From Prostheceraeus crozeri (taxonomy: Eukaryota; Platyhelminthes; Polycladida; Euryleptidae), in the NCBI GenBank assembly GCA_907163375.1, contig CAJQUW010001409.1, positions 992,001-1,056,000 on the forward strand: 64,000 nucleotides of DNA, read 5' to 3'. Within the stretch, counting starts at the first letter, position 1; every line of letters starts with the position of its first letter. Shown here in pieces: positions 1 to 11,170 of this stretch. The notes beneath the pieces are model-generated. The model ran no database searches. It was given only the letters and a program-made list of their open reading frames with translations, and had not been told where the DNA came from. The translations under genes and the position numbers were made by a program.

Positions 1-384
1 GCCTCCTGTTCACCTCGATGTCATTCCCAACATTAACGTTAATAGAAATTTAGGGGAACAATCTCCGGGCAATCATGGATACGAAAAGGTCGGAGAAAAT
101 GAAAACGATAGCATTGATTAATCACCTAATATTCTAATTGTTGCTTCGGAAATTATCTCTTCATTTTTCTTACTATTGTTAATCTAGTTTCCATCTAGGC
201 TGTATTTATATGCAATGTCTTGCAAATTGCTTCAAAACTGCTTCTCATAGAAGAGTCATTTTCCCACATTTTTTATTCCTTGACTAACAATTACGGAATT
301 TGCGTAGTTGAAATTCAAATCATGAAGTCGATAGTTGATCCATCCAAGAAATCTGGTCTAAGTCATTTGAACTTCATTCAAGGT

Positions 385-1420
385 ATGGAAAGGAAAGTAA
401 TACTTGTCGCTTGGGCAGTCGCATTCGAAAGCGTTGCTGAGGCGAGGCGCAAGTTTCGCGAAGAATTTGAGGAAGAAGCACCAGTCCCTTCAACGGTTCA
501 TCGCTGGGTGAAGAGATTCCTGGTGTACGGTAACATTAACCATCGTGAGGAAGGTAGCGGTCGCCCAATATCTGCAAGCGGAGACGATATTTTCACTTCG
601 ATAAAACCGCTTGTGGAAAGTGATCCAAACATCTCAACACGCCGCCTAAGCCGCGAAGTTTGTGTATCTCAACGAAGTGTTGTTCGATGCCTACACCGAA
701 AAGGATATCATCCGTTCAAAGCGACACATGTACAAGAGCTGTCTGACGATGACCACGATAGACGCCTTGAGTTCTGTCAGTGGATAGCTTCACGACTTGT
801 ACGCCAACGGAACTTTCATCTGCTTATCGTTTTCTCGGACGAAGCAGTTTTTCATGTTAGCGGATCCGTCAATAAGCACAACATTCACTACTGGAGTGCA
901 AACAATCCTCACGTCTTCATTGAAAAGCCTCAAGATCGAAGATCAGTGACAGTGTGGGCCATGATGGACAACACAGGAGTGTTGAGCTTCGACATCAGCT
1001 GCACAACAATGAACGGTGAAGGCCACTGTGGTATTCTAAAGGATCATGTCATCCTTTTTTCAACGGGCTGAAAACAGACACCGATTTTATCAACAAGATG
1101 GAGCTCCTCCGCACTACAGTTCTGCTGTCCGCGCTATTCTCGACAGTAATCTACCTAACAGATGGATCGGTCGACGAGGACCCATCGAATGGCCTCCACG
1201 GTCTCCGGACCTCAGTACCTGCGATTTTTTCTTGTGGGGCACTTTAAGAGACTCAGTTTATGCGCGACGTCCAAATAATACGACGGAGTTGGCCGCCTAT
1301 ATTCGTGAGGAGATTACAGTATTCAGTCGCGACACATGCTAAAAAGTTTACGATTCGTTTGTTCGCCGATGCAGGGTTTGTATTGAACAGGAAGGTGCTC
1401 AATTTGAGTCAGTTCTTTAG
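385..1420 (+). pseudogene. mariner/IS630-type DDE transposase, two frameshifts
   Basis: Cut-and-paste transposase with an N-terminal helix-turn-helix region and a C-terminal RNase-H-fold DDE domain. The first frame starts at the ATG at 385 and carries the linker 'GSGRPIS' and the first catalytic Asp in 'VFSDEAVF'. Near 1046 the frame shifts; the next frame holds 'YQQDGAPPHY' (second Asp) and 'WPPRSPDLSTCDFFLWG' (third Asp). I count 36 residues between the last two Asp, so DD36D rather than DD34D. A second shift near 1340 is followed by a matching C-terminal tail ending at TAG 1418-1420. The full length fits the family (about 345 codons). With two frame breaks it should be inactive. Seen: motifs and spacing. 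Inferred: family placement. Confidence 0.85.
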
Positions 1421-1529
1421 CGTGCTTTTGAGACATTTTCAGCTTATGTTTTGAGACAGTTTCAATAAATATTTAAATGGATATTAAGTTTCAGTTAAAT
1501 GAAATACAGTATAACTATTTCGCCTTATA

Positions 1530-1559
1530 ATCAGATTTCGTTTTTTCTGACTCACCCTG
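1530..1559 (+). repeat. Right terminal end of the mariner-type element
   Basis: The stretch ends in 'GACTCACCCTG' followed by TA, a usual outer end for IS630/mariner-type elements (CAGGGTGAGTC on the other strand). It lies 110 bp past the transposase stop. I found no matching left end before 385, so the left side looks lost or diverged. Confidence 0.55.
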
Positions 1560-1561
1560 TA

Positions 1562-1975
1562 TATTTAAACACTTTGATCTTATGTGCCGGTAAACATCAA
1601 ATGACAAAAGATATTCAAATAATTAACAAGAAATAACTAGATTATCACCTGCAAAATGATATGGGATTGGAGTCTACGTGCAAAATTGAAAAATAGGATA
1701 ACTAGTAGGTAGCACGCAATATTACACATGCCTATACCTATAGGACAAATGAAATAATCGCATAGAGGCAAATTTTGACTTGTGCCACTTACAAACAGAT
1801 AGACTACGTGTTTTAGTTAATTGATCATCTTTAAGATTGTAAGAATATTCAATTCTCTGTGTTGAGATATGTATACAACTGAAATCGAATAGAAACAAAA
1901 CATACCACGCTTATTGCTGAAAACGTAAGTGGCAAAGGTATAAAGCACGAATCAAGACAGACTAGAGAGGATAAG
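1562..1975. other. AT-rich spacer
   Basis: No gene, repeat or motif recognised here. Confidence 0.5.
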
Positions 1976-2350
1976 TCATGGATGCGTACAAACATACACA
2001 ATAGTGCAACATGCAGAAATTAAGTTATAGAACGTTCCAGAATATTTTGGCCTATGATTTTCTGCTACTCTCTGTCGACTATTTTTATCGACTGCCGATC
2101 GATGACTCTGTAACCACTTGTCAACATAACTTCTTGGTCTGAATAAGGCAATAGGGGGACCATTGATATGAACAAACATGAGGTTTTGGACATTTTCCAA
2201 TGTCAAATTTGTACGATTGCCTGTTATAATATTGTTCATTTCACTGACACCTCTTTCGCATTCAGCAGACGAACAAGGGATTGTCTGAATGGCTTTTGTG
2301 AGGGGAAGAATTTTTTGTCCAGACAGATCATCTGATGTGTTCATATCCAT
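1976..2350 (-). pseudogene. hAT transposase C-terminal fragment
   Basis: The minus-strand frame reads 'IPCSSAECERGVSEMN' followed by 'LMFVHINGPPIALF' and 'YVDKWL'. This is the dimerisation region of hAT transposases and of KIAA1586-like domesticated hAT proteins, where a (C/S)SAECERGFS-type helix and an 'INGPP' turn are typical. Only about 90 residues of the end of the protein are present; the catalytic DDE core and BED zinc finger are missing. No terminal repeats flank it. It is probably a dead fragment. A last exon of a domesticated gene is possible but unsupported. Confidence 0.65.
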
Positions 2351-2667
2351 AAGCTTTCATAAAAAGAGAAGACGATAAGGATCAACAATTTATTTTCAAC
2401 ATAGCCTCAATTTACTTGCATCTTACAGCATAGCTACTTTCGAAAACTAATTTGTGGTGGGGTGGGTTCAAGTCAAATATTTGTGGTGGGGGTACGGAAA
2501 TCTTAAAATTTTGAAAACGTGGAGGAGATTACCCATAAGTACCTTCAATTTACGAATAATAAAAATACTGCCCAAGCGATATAGAACGCGATATAGAACG
2601 CGACCATAGATATAGAGCATCAATAGACGAAGAAAATCAATGGCAATTGAAGACTATTTTTCGACAT

Positions 2668-2699
2668 AATTCAGATATCGTTTTTTTTGACTCACCCTG
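2668..2699 (+). repeat. Second copy of the mariner-type terminal end
   Basis: Near-identical to the end at 1530-1559 (poly-T then 'GACTCACCCTG' and TA) and in the same orientation. No transposase is attached, so it is a solo end of another copy. Confidence 0.5.
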
Positions 2700-2701
2700 T
2701 A

Positions 2702-4448
2702 TACTTACTTTGCATAAGATGATCGAGCTTTGACCCGGGGTTTTGAACCGGGAGTTTAAATTGATCTGTTTTCAAAAACTTAAAATATTTTCGAATATCG
2801 AAATCCAAAATTTCATCACACTATATCAGATGCATCGATCATTGATCAATCGAAAGTTCCTATGACATTTCATTTATCTGAGCTGAATGATGATTGTGGG
2901 TGAAGAGCTTTCAATCTGTCTATCCGAGAAAACCACTCACTGCGCTTATTGTTTGAATGAGAAATTATCCATAATTGGAATTTGTATCGATGAATTCTTG
3001 ATGATTCTCACAGTGACTGCCACTTTTCAATGATGACTCTGTGAAAAGATTTTTCATCCGTATTCAGGCAGTGAAAAATTGGCAATTATTGTCGATGACT
3101 ACTACAGAAGAACTCGCATTATGTTGAAATATGGAACAGTAGACTACATGGTACATGTTACTTATAGTTCGGATCAAAAATGCCCTGCAATTTGCTCTCA
3201 GTAACTTCCACAACTGCCTTCGCAAATACATAGTTTAGAAATAGTTGACAAATATGATGCAACTTTTCCAGGCGAGTTAGCTTAGCTGAAGTGCGTCCAT
3301 TGTGATGTCCGTCTGAGTCAGTCCACCACCAACAAAAATGTCTGACATTACTCATCTAGTGTAATCTGGAGTATGATGAACAATTTCCATTTGATTTGAA
3401 TCAGTCACCTTTCCAGCCAAGTTAGTGCAGCTGAGTTGGGTCCTTTAGGATGTCCGCTTAGCCAACCCACCTGCAAATCTCCAAAAGACTTTCGATTCCT
3501 TTCTAACACACTTATGGCATACCAGACTGCATGCATTAAAGTCGGCAACCTTTCCATCCAAGCTAATCCCCGGGTCGTCTGGTTTAACAGGGCTTCCATT
3601 GTTAAAACTCTATGTCAATAAATTCACATAGAAAATGCTGAATTTTTAGTTGCACTGACTACACCTTTTCAACCTCAACTTGAAATATTCTCGAAGCAAA
3701 TTGCAATGTACAGTAGAGGCAGACAGATCAACAATAGCTACTCATCCCATTTGAACTACGCATAATAGAAGTATTTTAATGAGAATGAGTAACGTATTTT
3801 GTACGTACATGATTTACAAGCGAAATCTATAAAGCAAATACGTTTGAACGGAAAGCTTTCTGCATAGCATGATGCACTGATAATATGTGTACATATGTCC
3901 GTTGTAGTATTTATTCTCTTTTGCGAAAACAGTCGACAGGTCCGAAAATATATTCCCATGAATTCTCGTTTGTTATTTTAGTATGGAGCAACAAATAGAT
4001 CTGTCACTGACATTTTGAATTCACACATAAACTTAACGATATGTCAAGGTCCCATGACCAAGACTTCATGACATTATGCAGCCATCCTCGATTGTCGAAC
4101 TGTAAACTTTTATTCACTCTGAGAAAATCGAATGTCCACATTTTTCGTTATCATCTACCTGTTTTAAATGATAATGAAAATATAAATACCTTCTCTGAGC
4201 AGAATGGTATTAATACAAGCGAACACTTGCAAACGCTTTGGCTATAAGACTTTATGCAATATTTAACCGGTAAAGATTCAGTCTTATAGGAGAATGTTGG
4301 CTACAATCTGTTTGAAAAAATATGATTGTGTTCGACGAAAGTATTTTCTCTTTTATGAAGTATAAGCTGAATGTCCAGCATATTATGACGTAAGAACAAA
4401 TGTGGTGCCCTTCCTATTAAACTTGACAAAATTCTGTTTCTGTCTACG
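2702..4448. other. Unassigned spacer with a diverged duplication
   Basis: No gene recognised. About 3268-3350 and 3412-3480 resemble each other in direct orientation (both hold a 'GATGTCCG' core after a 'GAGTTAG/AAGTTAG'-like stretch), suggesting an old local duplication. The small open frames here have no recognisable motifs. Confidence 0.4.
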
Positions 4449-5640
4449 GTGGAATGTATATTATCCACACGTTCGGACAAAGACGGGAATAACGTGGCCC
4501 GCACTCGTGAAGTGTCCTGGAATTATGTTCAAGTCAAAGGCTTAAGCATGGGCTCATCCTTTGCACCCATTATGGCGGAATTTTGTTCAGACATGCTCGA
4601 AAAGCAAATGACTATGCCTAGACTTTATATCCGGTATACCGATAATGTTCTGCCGAAACTTTTCTAAGGAAGCTTGATTCTCTTCATAATGACATAAAGT
4701 TCACTATGGAGTATCCGGTTGATAATGCGTTAGTCTTTCTTTACATGACTGTCTACATCAAAGATAACACAGTGAAAACTAAGTGGCATGTGAAAAATGC
4801 CAATACCTTTGCACATACGCATAGGTTAGCCTATTCTCCGGATAACAGCAGGATTAAGCTATTAAAAAATATATTATATTAAAGCTATATACATGCGTTC
4901 CCAGAAACTGACGATTGATAATACTATATGTTTCAAAATAAAAATATTGTCAAAGCCATTTCATAAAAAACGGCTACAGTTCTTCTTTTATAGACAAAAT
5001 TTTTCGTAATGGCGATCATCCTAAGTCTAACCAAACTGATGATAACCCTGAAGAAACGAAACCATGCATTACCATACATGAGTGAGTCTCACAAAGAAAT
5101 TACGAAAAAATTTGATAAAGTGAATTCAATATTGAAAAAGTGTAATATAAAATTAGCGTATAATACTTATAATACCCAACACCTTTGTCATCATAAAGTT
5201 AGAATCCCTTTCAAAAACCAATCCTCTCTCATTTACAAATACAGTTGTGAGCATTGTACTGAATGCTACATCGGGGAAACTCAGTACCACATTTTTACTC
5301 GCATAAAAGAACACATGAGAGGAAGCCCAACCTCTGAAATTTCTTTAAATGCTCAAATGCCGTCCGAGCAATCGTTCTTCATTTTGCTCCGTACCAGACA
5401 CACTGGTATTGATGAATCTATTTTGATAAAGTCGCATGTAAATAGCAATGTCAAACTTATGAATAACCAGACACAATCTGAGGAATTGTTTTTATTTTCA
5501 ATTTGCTTATTCCTTTCACTTGTCATTGTTAGTCTCACTGCTTGTGAATGAGCAGTGTCTTGTACGTAACCCATCGTTTACTTTCACGTTCTGCTGTTCA
5601 CCGACGTACTGAAACGCGTCTGATGATAGAATAAATCTAT
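4449..5640 (+). pseudogene. Decayed Penelope-like element: RT palm and GIY-YIG domain
   Basis: PLE proteins join a reverse transcriptase to a C-terminal GIY-YIG endonuclease. The frame at 4449-4664 contains 'GLSMGSSFAPIMAEF', a PLE RT motif, then 'YIRYTDNVL', a damaged 'YVDD' box in which the second Asp is Asn. A frameshift near 4665 leads into a readable continuation ('FLYMTVYIKDN', then a stretch ending in 'AYSPDNSR') to a stop near 4880. The GIY-YIG part lies at 5009-5551, with 'IYKYSCEHCTECYIGET' and 'TRIKEHMRG'. The 3' flank (5613-5622) holds 'GAAACGCGTC', the 3' core of a hammerhead, but the 5' core (CUGANGA) is not recognisable. N-terminal half missing; clearly inactive. Confidence 0.8.
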
Positions 5641-5651
5641 GCATACTTTGA

Positions 5652-6873
5652 CTTGATTTGGTAAAACTTGATAAACTGTTTTTACATGAAAAATTAATGA
5701 TTTAAATCTCCAACGAACTTGATGTAGAAAGAATCTTCAAAATGATGCAGAAATCACAACTATATTTAACGTTTTGTCAAAATAAAACCGATTATGGAAT
5801 CATCCCTGCACGAGGCAACAGATCTCACTCATTCACCAGCAATCGATCATATAAAAAATCTGTTTAAAGCTGTAAGAATTTGTATTATGATATGATTTCA
5901 GATGCCTTAGCAATTTGCAGACAGAATAAAAGCAATCTTATGAGAATAACTTTGCAAATCGTCTAAGGTCATCAGAAGGCTGTATAGTGATTCGTTTAAA
6001 CTTCAAATATGGCAACCAATGCTACGATGCTGTTAAATCCTATTTGGAAATCAAGTGTGGAATTTGCTTGTTTCCATATTATTTTCTGCCAGCCCGCTCC
6101 AAGTATTCCAGGCAAAAGCAAATTAAATAAACTTGAACGACTGGATCGCACGGCGAGGTGAAGAAATGTGACAAATAATCGAATGTACAAAGTGGGCTTG
6201 ACAAAAGTTGTGCAAATCTTGTCAAGAAAACTTCTCGTGCATGCAAAAGACAAACAGTGTTAGAAGATTTGAAATTCGCCGCGACTATCGTGACCTCAGA
6301 CATGGAAGAACATTACTTCCTTTGAGAATAAGCGGCTGCCTTTTAAAGTTACTCTTCTCTCCAATAGTTTCTATCCTTCCCAAATATCAACTCAATGTGT
6401 TATGCCATGATTTGTCTTGCAGTGAGACAATTTATTGTAATTGTAACTGAAGTCCGCTAACGTGCGGCTATCACATATAATAAAACATAAAAATTATTTA
6501 TATATAATAAATGTAAGATAGTCCTGAAAAGGACTCATTAAGCGTTTAATGGGCTGGACACACCGATTCTTAAAAATTCACAAAGACAAGAACGAAAGTA
6601 TAAAATAAAACTGGACAAACAAACACTAAAACAAAATATACAAGAATATGTACAAGGGACTCATCAGCAAGATGACCAACTGCCTTCGTCTCGTTTCGGG
6701 TCATTTGACATCCCGGACGAATAAGCAGTGGCGGACCCACGCAATAGGCGTACCCCATGAAACAAAATATACAGAAATAACGGTACTCAAAATACTGAGG
6801 ATGTACTGAAATTGTACCACATTGGACGGACAATTGTCTGCTTGATAACAAGCTAAACTTCAGCAGGAGCGAC
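5652..6873. other. Unassigned region
   Basis: No gene recognised. A short hairpin (AGTCC-loop-GGACT) sits near 6517-6532. A minus-strand open frame at 6570-6899 lies downstream of the PLE-like relic at 7.1-8.9 kb and could be its 3' flank; I could not match it to a domain. Confidence 0.4.
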
Positions 6874-7107
6874 AAATGCTTATGTAGAAGTTTTTCCATG
6901 CATCTTCCTAAATTTCATAAAAGATGGCCTCTTTTTGTAAACAATTGGCATGTGATTTTAATCTTATCAACAACACAGCATAAATGTGATAAATGCTTAT
7001 GTAGAAGTGTTTCCATGCATCTTCTTAAATTACATAAAAGACAGCCTCTTTTTGTAAACAATTGGCATGCGATTTTAATCTTATAAACAACATAGCATAA
7101 ATGTGAG
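6874..7107. repeat. Tandem duplication, 2 x 117 bp
   Basis: Two copies begin with 'AAATGCTTATGTAGAAG' at 6874 and 6991 and run into each other without a gap, differing at only a few sites. They lie just downstream (in the minus-strand sense) of a PLE-like RT remnant and may be part of its 3' untranslated region. Confidence 0.8.
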
Positions 7108-7123
7108 CAAATACGTAAATATA

Positions 7124-8868
7124 TTAAAACTTGAAACGCAAAAATTGTACTACCCTTATAAGAAGGAAGAAGATTTCAGGAAAGGTGAACAATACAACTT
7201 CAAAAGGGAGATCATTAACCTCGTGATACACTCCATCTTGAAAAGCACTGATATTAACATCTAAATAAGCTAGACATTTGTTGCTATTCCCGTTTCTTTC
7301 CGCAATCAAATCATCCGGGTAGATTTACATTAATAAACTGTCAGTGTTGATATCTAAAGATGCCTAAGTCATCTATATACATGTATCAGCATTGAGTTAC
7401 AATAACTTCGCAAGGCCAAATTTCTTGCTTGATACCAACTTTTTCATAATCAGAAATTCACAATGGAGAAGAAAGAGATCTGTTAACAAAGGGCTACAAT
7501 TATCACCCATTGGAACTCCTCGAATCTGCTTAAAAATAAGTCCACCAAAAACCACATAAACTTCAGATATTATTAAACGAACAGTGACTTTAAATTGTTC
7601 AAGATCAAAACAATGATGGCCATTATACATTCTCCTACAGAAAAAGCTACGATTCCATCCGACACATAAATATTTTCGAAGCAGAATCGAAAACCAAATC
7701 AAACGGATGGTGACAAACAATATCATTTTGTCCAATATTAGTATTCAGCGTCAAAAATCGTAAACTTGAAACGAAAAAACTTTATTACTTGAATTAACAA
7801 TTTCTAAAAATTCCAAAGAGGACTTAATACTCCAAAAATACCGGAGACCAATATTTTCCGGAATAATATGAGGATAATTCTTAAAACTTTCTCTAACAAC
7901 AGTTAAACCCTTATTCAGTATTACTGAAAGGTCATTGGTCGAACAGTGACATGTTCAGGCAATAAATCTAAACTTGAATGGATTCTTATGGGGCTTGGGA
8001 ATCCAGAAAATTCTTGGTAAGCGCTTACATTTATCCTCGAAAGAAATATCATAGTCATTTTCGAACATATCACTATATTTTTCAACAATAACATTTTCTG
8101 TTTCCTGAACAGGTGAATAAGTGACATTGCCAACAGGTTTCAAAATGCTACAATTTACTCCTAATTAGTCCATCAAGACTGAGACATAGTACTTTCACAA
8201 TGGAAAAGTTGCCAGAAACTTTGCCGACAGTTGAAACTATAAAATTCTTATGTGAAACTCCAATACTGTCTTTTACACTATTTAATGATACAAAACGTTC
8301 GAAAGTATTAAATTTTACAATGCTTATGTGCTCAGAAATACGTCCAAGGCCATATTTCTTAAAATCATCAAAATAATTTTCTAGAACACTAAAACGACGT
8401 GCTAATTTAACAACATGTTCCTAAACAGAAGCAAACAAATTCTTCTTAGCTGAATACCATGGAACAACATTTGGTATACGAAACTTAGCACCCTTCGACA
8501 TCAGTTGTCGGTGAATCGGTTGTTCAATCACTTCAAGGTTGCCGGTGAAAATATGAGCATAGGAACTATTAGCAAAAGCTGGTTTATCATCACAAACACA
8601 TTTACCAGTCATAATAGTGCGAACTTTATCCAAACTTAAATCACTCAAGAATTTGCTATAATTACAAATCTTCAATGACATCGGGTTACAAAGTTGGGTT
8701 ATTATTTGAGCTTATTATAAGTAGATGGCAAATTGATGCAATCAATAAGCTCACTATTATCTGACACAACAAAAGTGGCTCTACTCTCGCTCTCAATATT
8801 TGGCTTGTAGTTATTAAATTTCTACAAAAAGGAAGAAAAACAGATAACAAATCACTTTTGGTACTCAA
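7124..8868 (-). pseudogene. Decayed PLE-like reverse transcriptase, second family
   Basis: Pieces on the minus strand appear in the right order for an RT but in several frames. At 8421-8681, 'HIFTGNLEVIEQP' and 'LMSKGAKFRIPN' form the conserved region before the fingers. At 7955-8143, 'LPRIFWIPKPHKNPFKFRF' is the fingers motif. At 7397-7735, 'GVPMGDNCSPLLTDLFL' is the palm motif before the catalytic box. At 7124-7309, 'CLAYLDVNISAFQDG' follows the catalytic box. The YxDD box falls in a disrupted stretch and I could not find it. No GIY-YIG domain is visible downstream. Families with 'GxPMGTNCAPLLADLFL' are common in marine invertebrates. Multiple stops and shifts make this a relic. Confidence 0.7.
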
Positions 8869-10076
8869 AGTCTACCAACCGAACGCCTCAAACTATTTGT
8901 AAGAGTCATCAGAGTAGAATAACATTCTTCGAAATTAGAGCTATAAAATAATATGTGCAGTTTGTGTACAACTGAATTAAAAAGCTCATTATTATAAGTT
9001 ATTTTATCAAAATGATTTTATATTTAGAGAGGAACGATAATAAACGTGAATCTCTGTAAACTACACTGTAATGCAACGAATGCAATGCAAAATCAACATG
9101 AGGTAATTAGTGTTCACGAAGTCTGATAAATACATTGCGATGATAGTGTCTGCCGATTTGATTGTCTGTGACGGTTGAAGAACCAAACAACTTTCGGAGA
9201 GACGGTCAATTACTGCATTCATACAATTTCACTTGAATTTGTCTTGTGAATTTGATTACAGGTGAGTCTCTTGCTGTCTACTCATATTTATAACTGTAAT
9301 GTGCCGGTATATATTGTTTCCTCGAATATCTGTGTGATATAAATGACATTGACCGACTGTCCACATAAAGGTATTAATGGTGTGATTGTTGAGTGGACTA
9401 AAAGAATTGATGATAAAACACCCAATATCAATTGTGATAAAAATTCTTTGCGCTGCAAATTAAAACTTGTTGTACACCAGACAAACTGTTTAGGATTTAT
9501 TGATACTCTACATCCTCTTCTTCCAGGAATGCACCATTTATATATTGCTCCATTTTGGCATCGAAGAATCTCATTTGTTAATACTTTATCATTATCATTA
9601 ATTTTTCTGACAGACAATCATCTGAATAATATGCGCATGTGTTGTCATCTCAACCCTGTAAACCTGCAACGTTATCAAATTTGGAAATAAAACGTTTTGA
9701 ATTTTGACACCTATCCATTGTCAACCATTGGAAGTCGCCAACGTCTAGGCGCTATTGTCATGACAACGCATGTCCACGACATAAGGCTTAATATTGCTTT
9801 TAATGTGCATGTCTGTCCTGGTCCTTTATTGTTATAGATGTCGGAAATTGATGCTAGATAAGTCGTGCTCTTAATAACTTAGTTATGGAGCTCATCTGTG
9901 TCCACTCAAACATAGTGAAATGAAGTCGCTTGAACGAAATCAAGTCGCACAACGCTGTGGTTGTCTCTCCTCTCTAGTATTGCTTGTGCCCTTGCTTATA
10001 TGTTGAGTCTTACACAACCATTTAAATCTGAAAGAAGCCACATCTCGAAATGAATAAACAAATGTATAGGCTACAT
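8869..10076. other. Spacer upstream of the LTR retrotransposon
   Basis: No supported gene. Overlapping open frames on both strands at 9288-9690 show no recognisable domain. Confidence 0.4.
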
Positions 10077-10080
10077 AAAG

Positions 10081-10848
10081 TGTTGTGTGCTAGGCAGTTT
10101 GTCTTCTTGCTTTATTATGCATTTATTGTTTTGTGAGAGCAATCTCCATTCCATTGTTAGAGCAATAACTTCTCCGCGGCATGCATTTCAAGTTCCAATG
10201 TCATGCAAAAGTCCAGCTTGTCAGCTATCTACGGTACATTGTTACATCCTATGTTCAAGATATCTACATGAATTTCCGGGCAGCAATGTCAAATTATCAT
10301 TGCTGCCCGCTAGGATGTAACAATACCGTTATTAGGTATGAATTTGCAGGGCAGCAATGATAGAATTCCGCGTGCGCTACGCGCCCTTGGAATTCTATCA
10401 TTGCTGCCCGCAAATTCATACCTAATAACTATACATGACTGACAACAGACAGGTCATGTCATCAGACAATGGATGACCAAACAATTGGTAGCTGACCGTG
10501 AGCGAATCTTCGCAGACGTATTTAACGCGGCATGAACAACGCCCGCTCACCCATTCTGGTCTCTCCAAGCGAAGTTGTCGGCGAGAGCCGTTGACGGTGT
10601 TGCAGCCTATCTTCTGTGTGCGAACTATCATCGAACTGCTGCGGACGTGATCACCACGGCTTGTGGTCCTGGAAGAATCTGGACTCTGTTGGTGCTGTGA
10701 CTGTCTTATAACTGTGAACGTACCATCTGTCCTTGTAAGGACTGTTTGCACCATTTATTTATTTTCACAATATAATTTATCCACATTTTTCATTTACATT
10801 TTTCAATCATATGTTTTGGGAATATTAAGAAAATAATAACCCGTAACA
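10081..10848 (+). repeat. 5' LTR (carries a foldback insertion)
   Basis: Begins 'TGTTGTGTGC' and ends 'CCGTAACA'. Without the 197 bp added by an insertion and its target duplication it is exactly 571 bp, the length of the 3' LTR. By comparison with the 3' LTR I counted six substitutions and no indels. Promoter and polyadenylation functions are expected from the family; I did not identify individual elements. Confidence 0.95.
10240..10431. mobile_element. Foldback (snap-back) element inside the 5' LTR
   Basis: A 192-bp insertion absent from the 3' LTR, flanked by TACAT (10235-10239 and 10432-10436). It is made of two hairpins. The first pairs 10238-10251 with 10311-10324 and holds an inner GGGCAGCAATG inverted pair. 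The second pairs 10328-10369 with 10389-10429 almost perfectly (about 41 bp) around a GC-rich loop. Both hairpins share the GGGCAGCAATG motif, so they look like two related units. No coding capacity. Confidence 0.85.
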
Positions 10849-10850
10849 TA

Positions 10851-10870
10851 TTTGGCGACCACGCCAGGAC
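10851..10870 (+). other. Probable primer-binding site
   Basis: 'TTTGGCGACCACGCCAGG' starts three bases after the 5' LTR. TGG at 10853 would pair with the CCA end of a tRNA, as in most LTR retrotransposons. I did not identify the tRNA. Confidence 0.6.
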
Positions 10871-11170
10871 CCAGCTTTGTTTTCACTGACGCACAGCTCG
10901 CCTGAGAGCCGTCGGTTCTTCGAACTACCACTTCTTCCCAGTTAAGGTTCTGAACTTTTTCTTTTTTCGCTTCCTCGGTCCACTCTTTTTAAGTTAAGTC
11001 TTAAGGCTTAATAACTGTAGGCCTAAGCATAAGGCTAAAACTAACCGTGGGCAAGTTTTGAGCTATATATTTCTCGATTTTTTATCGCGTTTTTTGATCT
11101 TCCTAAATAAAATAAAATTTTCTCGGGTTATCTAATAAGGATTGTTAGGAATTAGCTAAGAACGTAAGAA

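Noticed and set aside
3405..3621. Short frames on both strands near the diverged duplication
   Set aside because: No recognisable motif; the duplicated segment does not keep a frame.
6517..6532. AGTCC...GGACT hairpin resembling stem II of the PLE hammerheads
   Set aside because: No GAAA or CUGANGA core next to it; a five-base stem is expected by chance.
9288..9690. Overlapping 109- and 115-codon frames on opposite strands
   Set aside because: No domain, no repeat copy and no start context; fits chance open frames in AT-rich DNA.
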